The notes under the pieces: model-generated
Told to the model about the DNA's origin: nothing
Databases searched by the model: none
What the model saw: only the letters and a program-made list of their open reading frames with translations
Position numbers and translations under genes: made by a program
Assembly (NCBI GenBank): GCA_030544235.1
Contig: CM060466.1
Coordinates: 3,317,592 to 3,381,591 of the forward strand
Direction of reading: 5' to 3'
DNA length: 64,000 nt
Source: Lepturacanthus savala
Taxonomy: Eukaryota > Chordata > Actinopteri > Scombriformes > Trichiuridae
Part shown: one piece after another, positions 46,573 through 58,099 of the stretch
Layout of the letters: each line of letters begins with the position of its first letter
Position numbering within the stretch: the first letter of the stretch is position 1

Positions 46573-46880
46573 TTCAGTCGACTTTCACGTCTGTTTGGAA
46601 CTAGACGTCCTTGGATAATTGGCGGCAGCGATCGTAGAGCTGTCGGGTTGGATGAGTGGCGTGGACCAGCTCGCCACATGCACGTTTGCATCGTTGCAAA
46701 GCCGCAGATCCACCGGGGACCTGCAGAGTCCTGCAGAGACTTCCAGGGACCTGCAGAGAGGCGACACATCTAACTAGCGTCACCGAATCCCCGAGGAGGA
46801 GGAGGACTCTCCCACGGCTGCACAGCCCCGCGGTTTCACCGGGACTTTGACATTTAATGGTGTGCTCGTTATCCCGGATG
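46573..46880. other. CpG-rich patch inside an AT-rich intron
   Basis: I count about 25 CpG in about 310 bp, far above the surrounding sequence. Tandem cctgcagag / ggacctgcagag motifs lie at 46718-46760. Open frames occur on both strands (a 104-codon antisense frame at 46601-46915) but resemble no family I know. It could be an intragenic CpG island, or an unrecognised repeat. Confidence 0.6.
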
Positions 46881-47248
46881 TGTCGGCAGTGACAGGTGGT
46901 AGGAAGCTGCTGCATTTAGTCTCAGCCGTTTTAATAGAAGTAGATATTTGAGATGTTTCCTAAAAAAAAAAAAAAGTTATACTGAACAGTCCGACTTTAG
47001 CTTGTGGTGTTTAAATATTCTTTGGCAGGATGCTTCAAAACCACCTGCAAAAACCTGCCTGGCTCTTTCTGTGTAAAACACACAGAGAATCATGATTAGA
47101 ACAGAAATAGAACAGTATTTTACTGTCATTGAACATTACATGTACAACAAAGGTGACGTTCACTGATGCAAGTTGTAATTTAATACAATAAATAAATCAC
47201 AATTCCATTCTACAACCTATTTATTTAACTGGTTAAACTCCAGGGTCG

Positions 47249-47775
47249 CCCTGAGATTGCTCCACTAATCATGTACAAATATAGTGAAGCTATACATCAA
47301 ATTAAACAGGAGAAACTCCACTACAAGCACATATAAGTCATATTTACACACACCAAACACAACTCCAACACCAAGCTAATTAATTAACAAATATGAAAAT
47401 CGGTATACGATCATAAAGCCGACCCACTCGCCACATTTTGATGGCTAGCGCTCTGATACTTCATGTTATACAAACAAATGACAACTCATATGAAAGCTGA
47501 GACTGTGACGAGTCCAATGGTACCATCAGTGTAGCTTTATGACAAAAACTCAGTAAACTAGCAGCCAAAAAACACTACAGTAAAAAGTCGCTTGTTTGAA
47601 GCGACAAACAAAAAATGTGTTTTTTTTGTTGCTGTTTTGGGATGAAAATGTTTATTTGAGATCAATAAATGTTCGTTTAGTGTCGACCAACATCTCTGTG
47701 TTTATTCCAGAGACATACCCTACTGACTATGGGGATGTCCTAAACATAAAGAAGGGCTGGAGGTCAAGGGGTTAA
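47249..47775 (+). mobile_element. piggyBac-like MITE, copy 2 (~527 bp, most complete)
   Basis: Full match to copy 1 with few differences. The left side ttaactggttaaactccagg (47225-47244) mirrors the inverse of the right end ctggaggtcaaggggttaa, giving a terminal inverted repeat of about 18 bp with TTAA at the end. The true left end is therefore probably near 47225. Confidence 0.78.
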
Positions 47776-48100
47776 ATTATAATCACTGAACGTCACCTTT
47801 TTTTAAATTTAATTGTACATGTTCAATCACAATAAAGGACTATTATATTTGATTCTATAGACATTACAATAGTCAATAGCCTCTTCTCCTCCCGGCTCAA
47901 TAATCAGTTATTACTGTTTCTTGGAACGTCTTTTGGCTAAATCGCCATAATTACATGCGTTTGTTTTGGACCTTTTTTTAGATTTGCTCCAGCGTTAATA
48001 ATATAAAAACCTGATGAAATATTACACAAGTCTTGTGTTTGTGCTGCCAAAAACCCCCTGCTCTACCCCTGCAGGCGGGTTGCTGCAAGACTGCAAACAA

Positions 48101-48123
48101 GAACACACACACACACACACACA
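48101..48123. repeat. (CA)n microsatellite
   Basis: About 11 CA units. Confidence 0.95.
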
Positions 48124-48588
48124 CCACTGTGCACACTCATCCTGTCCATTGTGTTCCAATAACATTCTTGCGTGCTGTTTTTCCATCATCGAACCGTGTC
48201 TGTGGACTCTGGGACCGTCGTCTGGCTTCTTGTTACTTCGCTGCTTCTCTGATTTTGTTTTGGCGTCGTTCCACGAGACAGAAAAACAAAAACAGAGTGA
48301 AACTGAACGAGGCAGCGGAGCAGATTTCCCCCGATAACGTTACACCCCTTATAATAAAACACTATTCAATCACTGCTGCTGAATATCTATAAAAAATGAC
48401 CATTTAACTACTAGTTTGCTATTGAAATAAGCAGTGATTTATGTACTGATAATTAATAATAATAATAATGACTGATAATTACTTCAGCATCACTATTGGC
48501 TTTTTACGAAAGTTCTATACAATCACTACTCATCCCTGCACATTTATTTCTATTATTATTATTATTATATACTACTGATTAAAGGGAT

Positions 48589-48803
48589 AGTTCACCTCCA
48601 AAATGACTTGTTTTCTATGGATTATGGAGACTGGAATGCATGGATGTAAATTCTATGTTTTGTACATTGTGAAGACAATAATTTGATGATAAGACAAAAA
48701 GCAGCAAAAAATAAAATAAAAATACATGTATTCAAGGCTTCAATGAGTCTGAAATTGATAGTAAATAAGTCATTTTTGGGGTGAACTACCAGTTCTCCTT
48801 TAA
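48589..48803. mobile_element. 215-bp MITE with TTAA ends
   Basis: The left end ttaaagggatagttcacctc, then caaaatgact, mirrors the right end (inverse ttaaaggagaactggtagtt, then caccccaaaaatgact). The blocks TTAAAGG, TAGTTCACC and AAATGACTT are shared. Both ends finish in TTAA. This is a common fish repeat; I cannot name it further. Confidence 0.8.
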
Positions 48804-49141
48804 CACCTCAGATATACTTAACTATTAAAAACTCTAATTGATGACTATTTAAAATATATGTAGTATTTGTGTAGTGTTGTTACTACATATTCACTACTGG
48901 GGTAGTAGTAAAAAAAACCCAGTATATAAATACACCACCACTATTACACCAATAGGTTTTGTGTAGTAATTCCACAGGTTTTTCATCCTCTGCTGCAATG
49001 AATTCTCCTATAGTGGAGTCATTTGGTGTCATTTCATACAATAGATGGATATTTGACAGATCTGGTAACAAACACACATTAATTTCCAGATGAATTATTT
49101 CTGTGGGTCTTGGTTACTATCGATCTCACTCAGATTGATTG

Positions 49142-49142
<1 letters not shown>

Positions 49143-49168
<26 letters not shown>
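49143..49168. repeat. (CA)n microsatellite
   Basis: About 13 CA units. Confidence 0.96.
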
Positions 49169-49173
<5 letters not shown>

Positions 49174-49474
49174 TGTTCTCTGCTCTCGCCCTGTGGTGAA
49201 GGGATTTGGGATTCTATGTCCTGCAGGTTTGGAAGTCTGGGATCTCTCTCTGTCTTTTTCTCTTTTATCGTAGCGTGAAACAGCAGCCTTGTTCATTCCT
49301 TTTGCTGTGGAGGATGCATCGTGAAGTGCATGAATGTGTGCGTCTGCATCATGAATGTATGATAAGAACTGGATACCAGACTGAAAAAAGCAGCCCATAG
49401 AGACTGATCAGTAGAGTCATGTAGAGTCCACATTAAAACACATTCAAAGAAAATAAAGTTTTACAGGCTTCTCT

Positions 49475-49860
49475 TTTACTATTGTGCTGAATTGAGTCAC
49501 ATGGGATTTTTTTTGTTGCAGTACCACGAGTGGCCACTGGGGAAAATCTGCACCATATCCAGGTCTATAATACATCCATGTATGCAACCCATCCTATCAT
49601 GCCCCAGAGCGATAAGAATGCATAAATTGTAAACTCACATTTGAGTCGTTTAATTCAAAGATAAAAACTCAATGATTTCAAATTCTAGAATACAAAGATT
49701 AGTAATTATCAGGGTTATAGTTGGGGGTTTACAGTTTTATCGGCTTCTCTTTTACTTTTTGAGTCGCATGGGATTTTTTTTGTTGCAGTACCACGAGTGG
49801 CCACTGGGAAAAATCTGCACCATATCCAAGTCTATAATACATCCATGGTCTGCATGCACC
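49475..49860. repeat. ~110-bp direct duplication (tttttttgttgcagtaccac)
   Basis: catgggattttttttgttgc, followed by agtaccacgagtggccactg and then aaaatctgcaccatatcca, occurs at about 49500-49580 and again at 49767-49850 with few mismatches, separated by about 190 bp. Each copy carries a good 3' splice-site look-alike (ttttttttgttgcag). Probably two copies of a dispersed repeat. Confidence 0.85.
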
Positions 49861-50589
49861 AGGGGTCTTTTGCTAATTTGTCGCCTTGTTTGTTGCATCC
49901 CTCCTCCCCTCCCCCTGCTACTCTCTGCTCGCAGGTCTTGCCAGAAGGGTTTCCATCTATCTTGACAGGAGTAAGCAAGGAGGTGAGTGCCGCCATTATT
50001 TTCTCCTTTTCCTAACTCCCAGAGCTGATCTGCTCCAGCTCGACCACCCCCTTTACCCCTCGTATCTCATAATATTAATAACTTTATTTTGAATGCATAA
50101 AGATGTAGCACAAAGTGATTTACATGTTCTAAAAACAACCAACATCCCAACTGAAAGCCCCAAACCCAGCACATACAAACACAAACATGCACTGTTCCCT
50201 TTTAAAAGAATAAAATCTACACGGACTGAGAAATTAAATAAATGGGTCATTAATGGTTGGAATAATGGAACTCAAACCACTTTTAAGAGAGATTAAATTA
50301 ACAGTGCCTCATTTCTAACCAGCATCATTTTGCTTTCACTGAGACTTGTAGCTAACTAGCTAATTAAGCTAACATTAGCTCCATTAGCTGGTCTTTTTAA
50401 TGTTTCTAGCGGGCTTGTTTTAAAGCGACAACCTTTTAAATGATGTTAAAAGCAGACTTCACATCATTCAAAGAGGAAACAAGAAGTTAATCAACAGTAG
50501 ATGGAGAACACACAAGTAACAAAAAACAAAATAAAACCTCCTGAAGTAGCAGCCGCACTTCTGCAAATACTGACAGAACCGAAGACGCT

Positions 50590-50905
50590 TCAAAACCTTC
50601 AAAAAACTGAATGATCCGTGGGTCCAGTGGAAATTATCTGCGGATAAAGTGTTCAGGCTGCTGCTCGGTGCCTCAGTTTGGGGATAAACCGCTCAAAAGT
50701 AAAATGTTAATCCCTAAAACAACTGATCTACAGAAACCGAGCAACAACTCACCTCCGAGATCCATTGTTGAAAACTTTCTCCAATATAATATTAAGACGG
50801 TTTCTCAAAAAGATAAATACGAGCAAACTTGGGAAAAGGGCTGTTTTTCCCTCATATCTAAATTCTACACCAGGCTAATATCAAACAGTGAAAATGTTTT
50901 GTAAA
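50590..50905 (+). pseudogene. LINE ORF2 C-terminal remnant (Tx1/L1-like)
   Basis: A 97-codon frame (50611-50904) reads GNYLRIKCSGC at the start and WEKGCFSLISKFYTRLISNS near the end. This resembles the C-terminal part of Tx1-clade L1 ORF2 (a YLQIR-like motif, and KG.IS.IY..L). The rest of the element is absent here. Assignment is from memory of the family pattern. Confidence 0.6.
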
Positions 50906-51259
50906 ATCCCCAAAATATTGGATGGAATCCTGAATCCCTGCATAATTGGAGGGGGAAACTTTAAGTAAGTAAGTAAAGCCAAAATACTGGAAATTCAATA
51001 TATTTTTGTGTATAACCTTTGCAAAATAAACCAAACATGAGAAACGGAACAGTTTTGGGTATAAAAATTCATACTTTTGCTCATATATTCACAGCCATAA
51101 AAGACAGGTACTTATCTTCATTTCAGTCTCGGTTAAATTTGAAAAATATAAGTCATTAATGACAAAGAAGAAGGATTTAGTGAAGTGTAAAATAGTGGTC
51201 TTGACACTGGTGAATATCTACACATAATAGTGAAGACTTGTTCTCTTCCCTATGTGATA

Positions 51260-53160
51260 TTATTGCAATGAAAGCAGAATGAATTTTTATATGTGGGGGA
51301 ATAAGAACCATTTAGTGAAACTACTCTACCTCAGCTTCGTTGATGTCTGGAGGGATTTTCATCCTCTAGACAGAAACTATTCCACACTCAGTTTATGTTT
51401 TAATGCAGGAAAGGAGTGTTGTAGGGTCATCTGTCGAACCATAATGCAAAATAACAATAGAGAATAAAAGGACACAATATGGAGAAATGGGAAACCCAAA
51501 CAAATCTTTGGACCAGACCATACCATGAGACCACAAGGTGGGTTAGTTGCTATGACAACACATTAAAAAGACCAGAATGGAAACCATACGTTGATCTTAG
51601 CCCTGAAGAAGAATTTAGAATTTATTTGGTCCAGGCAATAAAATTTCAAAAGAATTAATATTAGTCTGATTGGCATGTCATCAGTGTTCTGGTAGAAATT
51701 AGCACCAATTCTGATTAATTATGGACTGACACATTGATACTTATCTCTTATCTTTGTGTATTAAATCCTCTGCATTGGCTGTTTTTGGCAAAATGTCCAA
51801 TTCCAGAATGAGTCCTGGCTGAGGAGATGTACTATTTTCACAAATGAAGTCATATGGGGCAACCATTGTTCCAAAGGCCCATGAAATAAACTAGTATCCC
51901 CTCGTTTGGACCCAATTTAGCATTTTTTAGGTCTTTGTTTGAATTAGTTCATCCGAGTGGGATTGATCCTTTCACACAAGCCAATAAATAACCAAACAAA
52001 GCGCCTTTAGTTGGAATGGACCAGAAGTATAAACCTAAAAAGGACCAGAATATTCATAATCCAATTCAAGATTTGGTGGAAACTGGAAGAGGTCAAGTGG
52101 TAGAGAAAATAAAAAAAAAAAGTGGGATTTATAAAAGAGGCGAGATGGGCCTTAAATCCACGAAATTACTGCCCAGAGGCTACGCAAACAGCAGGCTGGC
52201 CAGCACATAAATTGAAGACTGAGCCAAAAGAAATGAAACAAAGCTTCCAGGAATATTATGAAGAATTATACACATAAACCTCTACAGTGGATGGGGAATC
52301 AATGAGGACATTTTAGTACACTAGATCTACCCTGGATTGGAAATGTACAAAATGAGCCGAAACGGCACCGGAGGAGACAGAATAAGCGATCGGCAGGTTA
52401 GAAACAAACAAGGCCGCAGCAACAGTTTCCCAATAGAATGATGTCAAATATTTCAGGCTACTTCTAAGAACCTTTCATCAAAGGAGGCAAGACAACCCTG
52501 TTATGTAATGAGGAGATCATAATCCACAAAGACAATAACTACAGACTGATATCAAATCTAAATGCGGACTGTAAGTTATGAACTGCAATTATCTCCAAAC
52601 GATTTGAGACGTTCCTGCCAGACTTAAACAGATTGATTCATAACAGACTGAGACAAGGAAGTATTAGAGGAGCTCTAGATATAATACACAGGTTTCAAAG
52701 TACCAACGCAGCGCTGATAAGCTGATGGAGGAAAAAACAGCGATTCAATTCAGTGTATCAAAACAATTTACCAGCAATCTACTGCGAGGGTAAAGGCGAA
52801 CGCTTCCTTGTCTGAGAGATTTGTTTTTGGAAGAGGAACGAGACAAGGATGTCGTCTTAGTTCTATTCTGTTTGTTTTCAATATGGAGGCGTCGGCCCCA
52901 GCAAGACGGGGAACTCAGCATATTACCTATAGGACATAGAATTGGCCTTTTTTCCCATGGATGGTAGGGATCACAGAGAATTACTATGTAGGAAATAAAC
53001 TTCCTCAATCCTTCAATTATGCGCCGTCAGAAGAGATCAAGCACAAGTATTATACTAAATGGGAGCTTGACCTCCAGTTAATTGGTGTGATGAAAGATGG
53101 AAAACGATGGAGACATAAGCGTTTCCTGAACATACGAGTAGGATCGATCCAGTAATAACA
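51260..53160 (+). pseudogene. LINE endonuclease-reverse transcriptase remnant (Tx1/L1-like)
   Basis: FVDVWRDFHPLDRNYS (51330-51380) matches the endonuclease stretch ..DIWR..HP..R.Y. Farther on, IISKRFETFLPDLNRLIHNR and GSIRGALDIIHRFQS (about 52589-52702) match RT domains 1-2 (A.RLE..LP.LI...Q..FI..R), and FGRGTRQGC (52826-52852) followed by SSILFVFNMEA matches RT domain 4. Many stops and frameshifts are present, and the catalytic YxDD box is not seen. Confidence 0.8.
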
Positions 53161-53989
53161 CTCTGCTTTATTCACTAGACAACTTAAATTGAACCAAGGA
53201 CAAGTGTTCAAATGATAGGATCATGAATTTAAACAGCATCTTTTCTAGTTTTGTACTGTTATAGTCTCAGATGTGGATGCTCTGCAAAAAAGGAAATTTA
53301 CAAAACTTCCTTTTTTGCCAACAAGTTCACGGCTGTCCATTCTGTTGCAAAGCTGCAAAGCTCTGCTGAATACCAAAAATCAAACGTGGTTGTTGAGTTT
53401 TTCAAAGAAACATCTCCAGTAAGCACCTAAAAAAAAAAGTTCTAGTTGATCATCCAATGAACTCCATCACCTTCTTTGTGATTCCATTTGCTTTGGTGTC
53501 CTTGCTTAAGCTGTTCGGCCTTTAAATGACAAATTAAAGTAGTGATACAGAGGAACACCCTCTAGATAGAAACTACACTTCTGTTCTTGTTCTCTGACAA
53601 TTATCGCCACATTGCCAACATTTTAACAAAGGCACCAGGTCAACCATCAGGTCAACCATGCTTTTACTTTGGCGATATCGTGGTCCAGTGGTCAGTGACT
53701 CTCTCTTCCGGCTCTGGATCTTTGGGGAATTCAGTGGTCATTATCATTCTTGGTTTTTCTAACGGATCCCTCGGTGACCTCGGATCCAAAAGGAGGTTTT
53801 CTTACCTGGATCCAACCCTAACTTCAGGGCCCAATCTTTTTATCATGTCTGGTTTGGATGTCGGTGTCAACAAAGGCATTTTCATGTATTCCTTTTGGCT
53901 TATGTAAGGCCTGGGTTGAATAAGGCCTTTAACTCAGGGCTAGATGCTCTGAAGCCACAAGACCTTCTTTGACCTCTGTATCTTCATCT

Positions 53990-54241
53990 ATTCAATTCAA
54001 TTCACTTTATTTGTATAGCCCAATTTTACAACACAGTTGTCTCAAAGTGCTTCACAAAATCCAGTCCAAAGTGACCCAGACATCCCCCGTCCTTAAACCC
54101 TCCTTCTCGGCAAGGAAAAACTCCAAAACCCAGTGGGAAAAAGGAGAAACCTTGAGGAGAACCACAGTGAAGGAGAGATCCACTCCCATGGACTAGCTAT
54201 AGATGAACCAGGACTGACAGACATCCATCTGATGATGAAGT
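53990..54241. repeat. Teleost dispersed repeat (ttcactttatttgtatagcc)
   Basis: ttcaattcactttatttgta, tagcccaattttacaacaca and tctcaaagtgcttcacaaaa, then a tail of aaggaaaaactccaaaaccc and aggagaaaccttgaggagaa. A second copy of the same family lies at 56980-57170 and a short piece at 43055-43085. Confidence 0.75.
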
Positions 54242-54253
54242 AATAGTCTATAA

Positions 54254-54456
54254 CAGGGGTGGGCAATCCTGGTCCTGGAGGGCCGGTGTGGGTGCAGGAT
54301 TTTGTTCCAACCAAGAAGTTACACACCTGATTCTACTAATCAACCTCTAGAGCCATTGCCAAGGCCTTCATTAGTAGAATCAGGTGTGTAACTTCTTGGT
54401 TGGAACAAAATCCTGCACCCACACCGGCCCTCCAGGACCAGGATTGCCCACCCCTG
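54254..54456. mobile_element. 203-bp hAT MITE with perfect 87-bp arms and 8-bp target duplication
   Basis: The arms 54254-54340 and 54370-54456 are exact reverse complements around a 29-bp centre. The ends read CAGGGGTGGGCAA, typical of hAT (Charlie-like) elements. The 8-bp duplication GTCTATAA flanks it at 54246-54253 and 54457-54464, identical on both sides. It has no coding capacity. The perfect arms and duplication suggest a young insertion. Confidence 0.95.
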
Positions 54457-54569
54457 GTCTATAAAGATGTTTCAGTCTGTAGAGATGCTGTAGGGTGGGG
54501 GCAGACCAGGCAGGTGAAGGAGTAGGTTCATCGGGGGCCTCGATGAGTCGCATCAGGAGTCATCATCTA

Positions 54570-54634
54570 TACTACTAATCAACCTCTAGAACCCTTGATC
54601 TGGGCCTTCATTAGTAGAATCAGGTGTGTAACTC
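54570..54634. mobile_element. Partial copy of the same hAT MITE centre
   Basis: ctactaatcaacctctagaa ... gggccttcattagtagaatc and aggtgtgtaact match the centre and inner right arm of 54254-54456, with a few differences and no termini. Confidence 0.85.
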
Positions 54635-56979
54635 AGTGCATATATATATATATTCGTTGCATCATTGCTCCAAACAGTCACTGTCCTCATTACTTGCTTT
54701 CACCTTGAAGGCCCTACGCTGCTTCATGATTTCGTCAAACTCTGTATTTTGATTGCGAGTCTGCTAGCGGCGGAAAAAAGACGTATTGTGTGTTTTAAAT
54801 GTTTCAAGTTGATAAAACAAAACCCACTAATTTAAGCCGGAGTGTGCCAGCACTGTGTGATTTTAATGGCGTAGAGCCACCCAGTCCGTCTCGCCCGAGG
54901 GGTCAGCCAGCTCAACTCCAAAGGAACCAGTGAAATTAGGAGATGGTGGCAAACTGGAGACGAATTCATGTGGCCGCCACCGTCCAATCAGTATGCAAAG
55001 TGTCTCGCTGGAGGGTGAGAGAGGAAGTAGAGGTTCAGGGAGGGAAATGGTGAGATGTCTTAGGAGGCGAGGTCAGGGAGGAGGGTTAAAAGAGTTGGAT
55101 AAATAATTGGACGGGCTGAGAGATTGATAGTGGAGATGGCTGTGAATCAAATGGGGGAAAAGACGAGAGCAAGAACCGGTCTTGATGGAGAGAAAATAAA
55201 CAAATCAAAAAGTTGGAGGCAGCGCTAAAAGAAGGTCATAATAGTGTTTATATATCAGACTGGTGGCAATCATATACACAACAGAATACAAATACAGATA
55301 CTCATTACCCACGCCGGAGTTCTCATCAGCGTTTGTTTGGAAGTCGGAGGCAGCTGAGCAGACTTTACATCTCCGCAGATTAGACCGAGAGCCGATCTAA
55401 TTAAAGTCTGATCCACATACTGTTAATAATGTTCCAACTTCTGCTTTTTTTTCACTCCCTCTGTTCCTTCTCAGTCCTGTTCGTGCTATAGATTATTTCC
55501 TTTGTTGTCTTTTGGCTGCAGAAGTGAAAGTAGGGCAGCCTTTTGCCTCTTTGGCTTTAGGGAGGCAGACACTGTGTCCTGCTCTACATTTGGCTTCGCT
55601 GCCTGGCGCCTTGTTAAGATCTCTGGGAACTTTTCTAAATCTGTAAAACCTAAATCTGAGTGCTCGGTGAGGAGTTGGAGAGGGGAAGTGTCAGGAAAAC
55701 AAGACAAAAAGAAGCCTGGAGGGAGGCTCGCGCCTTTTGTTTGCTACAGAGGGTCAAGAATGTGCTTGTCCAGGTGATGTCAAGTTATTCCCCCCAGAAA
55801 ACCTCACTCCAGCTTTAAATATAATACTTCTTGAATAATACTTATTTATAGACGAGCCTGTTGAAGACAAGTGCACACGGCTGTTTAATATTAAAGGGAC
55901 TGTCCACCAATTTTACACGTCCAGATCAGACTGTGTCACGGTGAGTGCTGCTCCTATCTGACACCATTAATTATGTAGGTAATTCAGATTAGATTTGACT
56001 ATCAGAAAGAATTAATAATTACCTGAAAGAATTAAATATTAAAAATGTGATTTTATTTAAGCGAAATCCTTCCTCAGGGCATCACTTTTACAAAGAAAGA
56101 AAATGACAGCTAGTTTCTCTGGTTCAGTCTTATATATTATGCTAAACTATTCTGATTAATAAGTAACTTAATAAATATCTTTTTATAAATGACCATATCA
56201 GGATTTGGTCTTTTTTACTCTTGTACAACATTAAAGAGACTGTGTGAATAACTCAAAGCATTTATTTAACGATAACGATAACAAGACACATGGACAAAAT
56301 GGACGATAATGATATATAAAATTTTGTGTTTGTGCATGCTAAGCTAACATGCTAACATCAAACCTAACATACTCTAACTTTACAGTACTTTACAAAAAAG
56401 TTAATGCTAATGCTAATGTTAGCTTACCAACCTCGCTGATAGATGAAAATGTCTTATAGTTGGTACAAATAATCCAATTTTGAGTGGAATTATCTTTTTC
56501 CATTGGCAGATAATTACACTTACTTCTTTTAGTCTTTTTTTAAGAAACTGTTTTCCCGAAAACAAGACCAAATTGACCCAATTCAGTTAAAAATGAAATA
56601 ATATGGATTTTCTGCCAATGGAATGAGATATTTCTACCCAATTTTGGACAAATTGTACCAAATGCAAGACATTTTCACTTGTACAGATTTAATATTTTGC
56701 AGTGTAGCTGCAAATACATTGTCATAAATCAGTACCAATTAATAGAGGTAAGTTCTATTACCAGTCCATGGACAGCAGAGAGGGAAGTGAACATCCCAGA
56801 GAAGAGAAAACAGTTGTTACTGCTCTAACACGTCATATAGGAGAGAAACGAAAGCTGATTCCACTTCTGTGGCCCTGGTGACATCAGGTCCCTGGTCACA
56901 CTGATTGAAATAGTGATTGGAGAATATTCCACATGGAGGTGACAAACCTGACAGCTCTGAGCAACAATCTAGAGGAAAT

Positions 56980-57170
56980 AGGTAGTGTATTTATACAGCC
57001 CCAAATCACAGGATTTCACTCAGTCACATTCGCTGTCCATAGACCCTCACAACAAACTCCCTAAAACCAAACTTTAATGAGGAGAAAAGAGGAAGAAACG
57101 TCCAGAGGAGTAAGGATGGACAGACTTACAATCAATGTCTTGTCTACACAGGATAGAAAATACATTCAAA
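56980..57170. repeat. Second copy of the ttcactttatttgtatagcc repeat
   Basis: gtatttatacagccccaaat, cacaacaaactccctaaaac and aaagaggaagaaacgtccag match the family at 53990-54241, more diverged. Confidence 0.65.
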
Positions 57171-57584
57171 CTGGGAAGGAATAGAGGAATACAGCATTGA
57201 CTAGACAGAATTATTAAAATCTATAGGGAAGCTTCCACGCACAACCACGCAACGCAGACTCTGTGCATTCGAAGTTCTGCGTAGAGGGAACGTGTCAATA
57301 CTTCCTCTTCACAGTGACAACCGTACATCAGGCAAAGTAAAACACACACCCATCGTTCTTGTACTGGAATGCAGCGCGTGTGTATTGATACCAAAGAGTA
57401 AATGCTTGCAAATGTTAAAACGTGCAAGAAAAAACATCCAATAAACCCATTTACCCCTAAATAACACACATTCTGGACTGTATGTAGCAGACGAATATGT
57501 TTGTAGCTCATTGATATTAAAGAGAAAATGTTTTTATTGCAAATCTTGAAGTATAAACTAGGCTTAAGACGCCCTGATGCCCAT

Positions 57585-58063
57585 CAGGGATGGGATTCGA
57601 GAACCGGTTCCGTGTGTTTCAATTCCATGGAATCGTTTGTCAGTTTATCGATTCCAATCAGCACGAATCTACGTCACGTAACTTACGCAAGTTACGGACG
57701 CTCGATTCCAGCGAGCGCGACTAATTACCTGATGCCGTTACGCCGGTTTAGCGTCGTAAACAACAACAATGGCGGCCACCAGATTCAAACGCTCCAGAGT
57801 TTGGCTTCACTTTATGAAAAAAAGATGGCGACAAGGCGACTTGCAGTCATTGCAAAATGGACATAACCGTGTCGGGAGGGAACACAACAAATATGCACAT
57901 TTGTGCACACAACATGGAATAATGTTAATGGAGTGGAGTGATACATCTCTGCAGCTGCAGCTATCCCACTGCCTATGTGCTTATTTGTAAAACATGCTAT
58001 AACATTAGCGTCGATAAGATAAAAATCGATAAAGAATCGAATCGTTATCAATTCCCATCCCTG
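57585..58063 (+). mobile_element. 479-bp hAT element with decayed BED zinc finger
   Basis: Ends CAGGGATGGGA and TCCCATCCCTG are inverted repeats. Flanking 8-bp duplication ATGCCCAT / GTGCCCAT (one mismatch). Inside, MAATRFKRSRVWLHF (57769-57813) continues, after a frameshift in an A7 run (57817-57823), as KDGDKATCSHCKMDITVSGG, then NTTNMHICAQHG. C-x2-C with downstream H is the BED finger that starts many hAT transposases. The rest of the transposase is missing. Confidence 0.88.
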
Positions 58064-58099
58064 GTGCCCATTGACCTTCAACAGGAGAGTGTACAGAAC

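Noticed and set aside
53587..53907. 106-codon + frame beginning MFSDNYRHIANILTKAPG
   Set aside because: No recognised family, Gly/Ser-rich without domain pattern, no splice or promoter context; treated as chance or unknown repeat.
57769..57990. Possible gene starting MAATRFKRSRVWLHF
   Set aside because: It lies inside a hAT element with terminal repeats and target duplication; a decayed transposase N-terminus, not a host gene.
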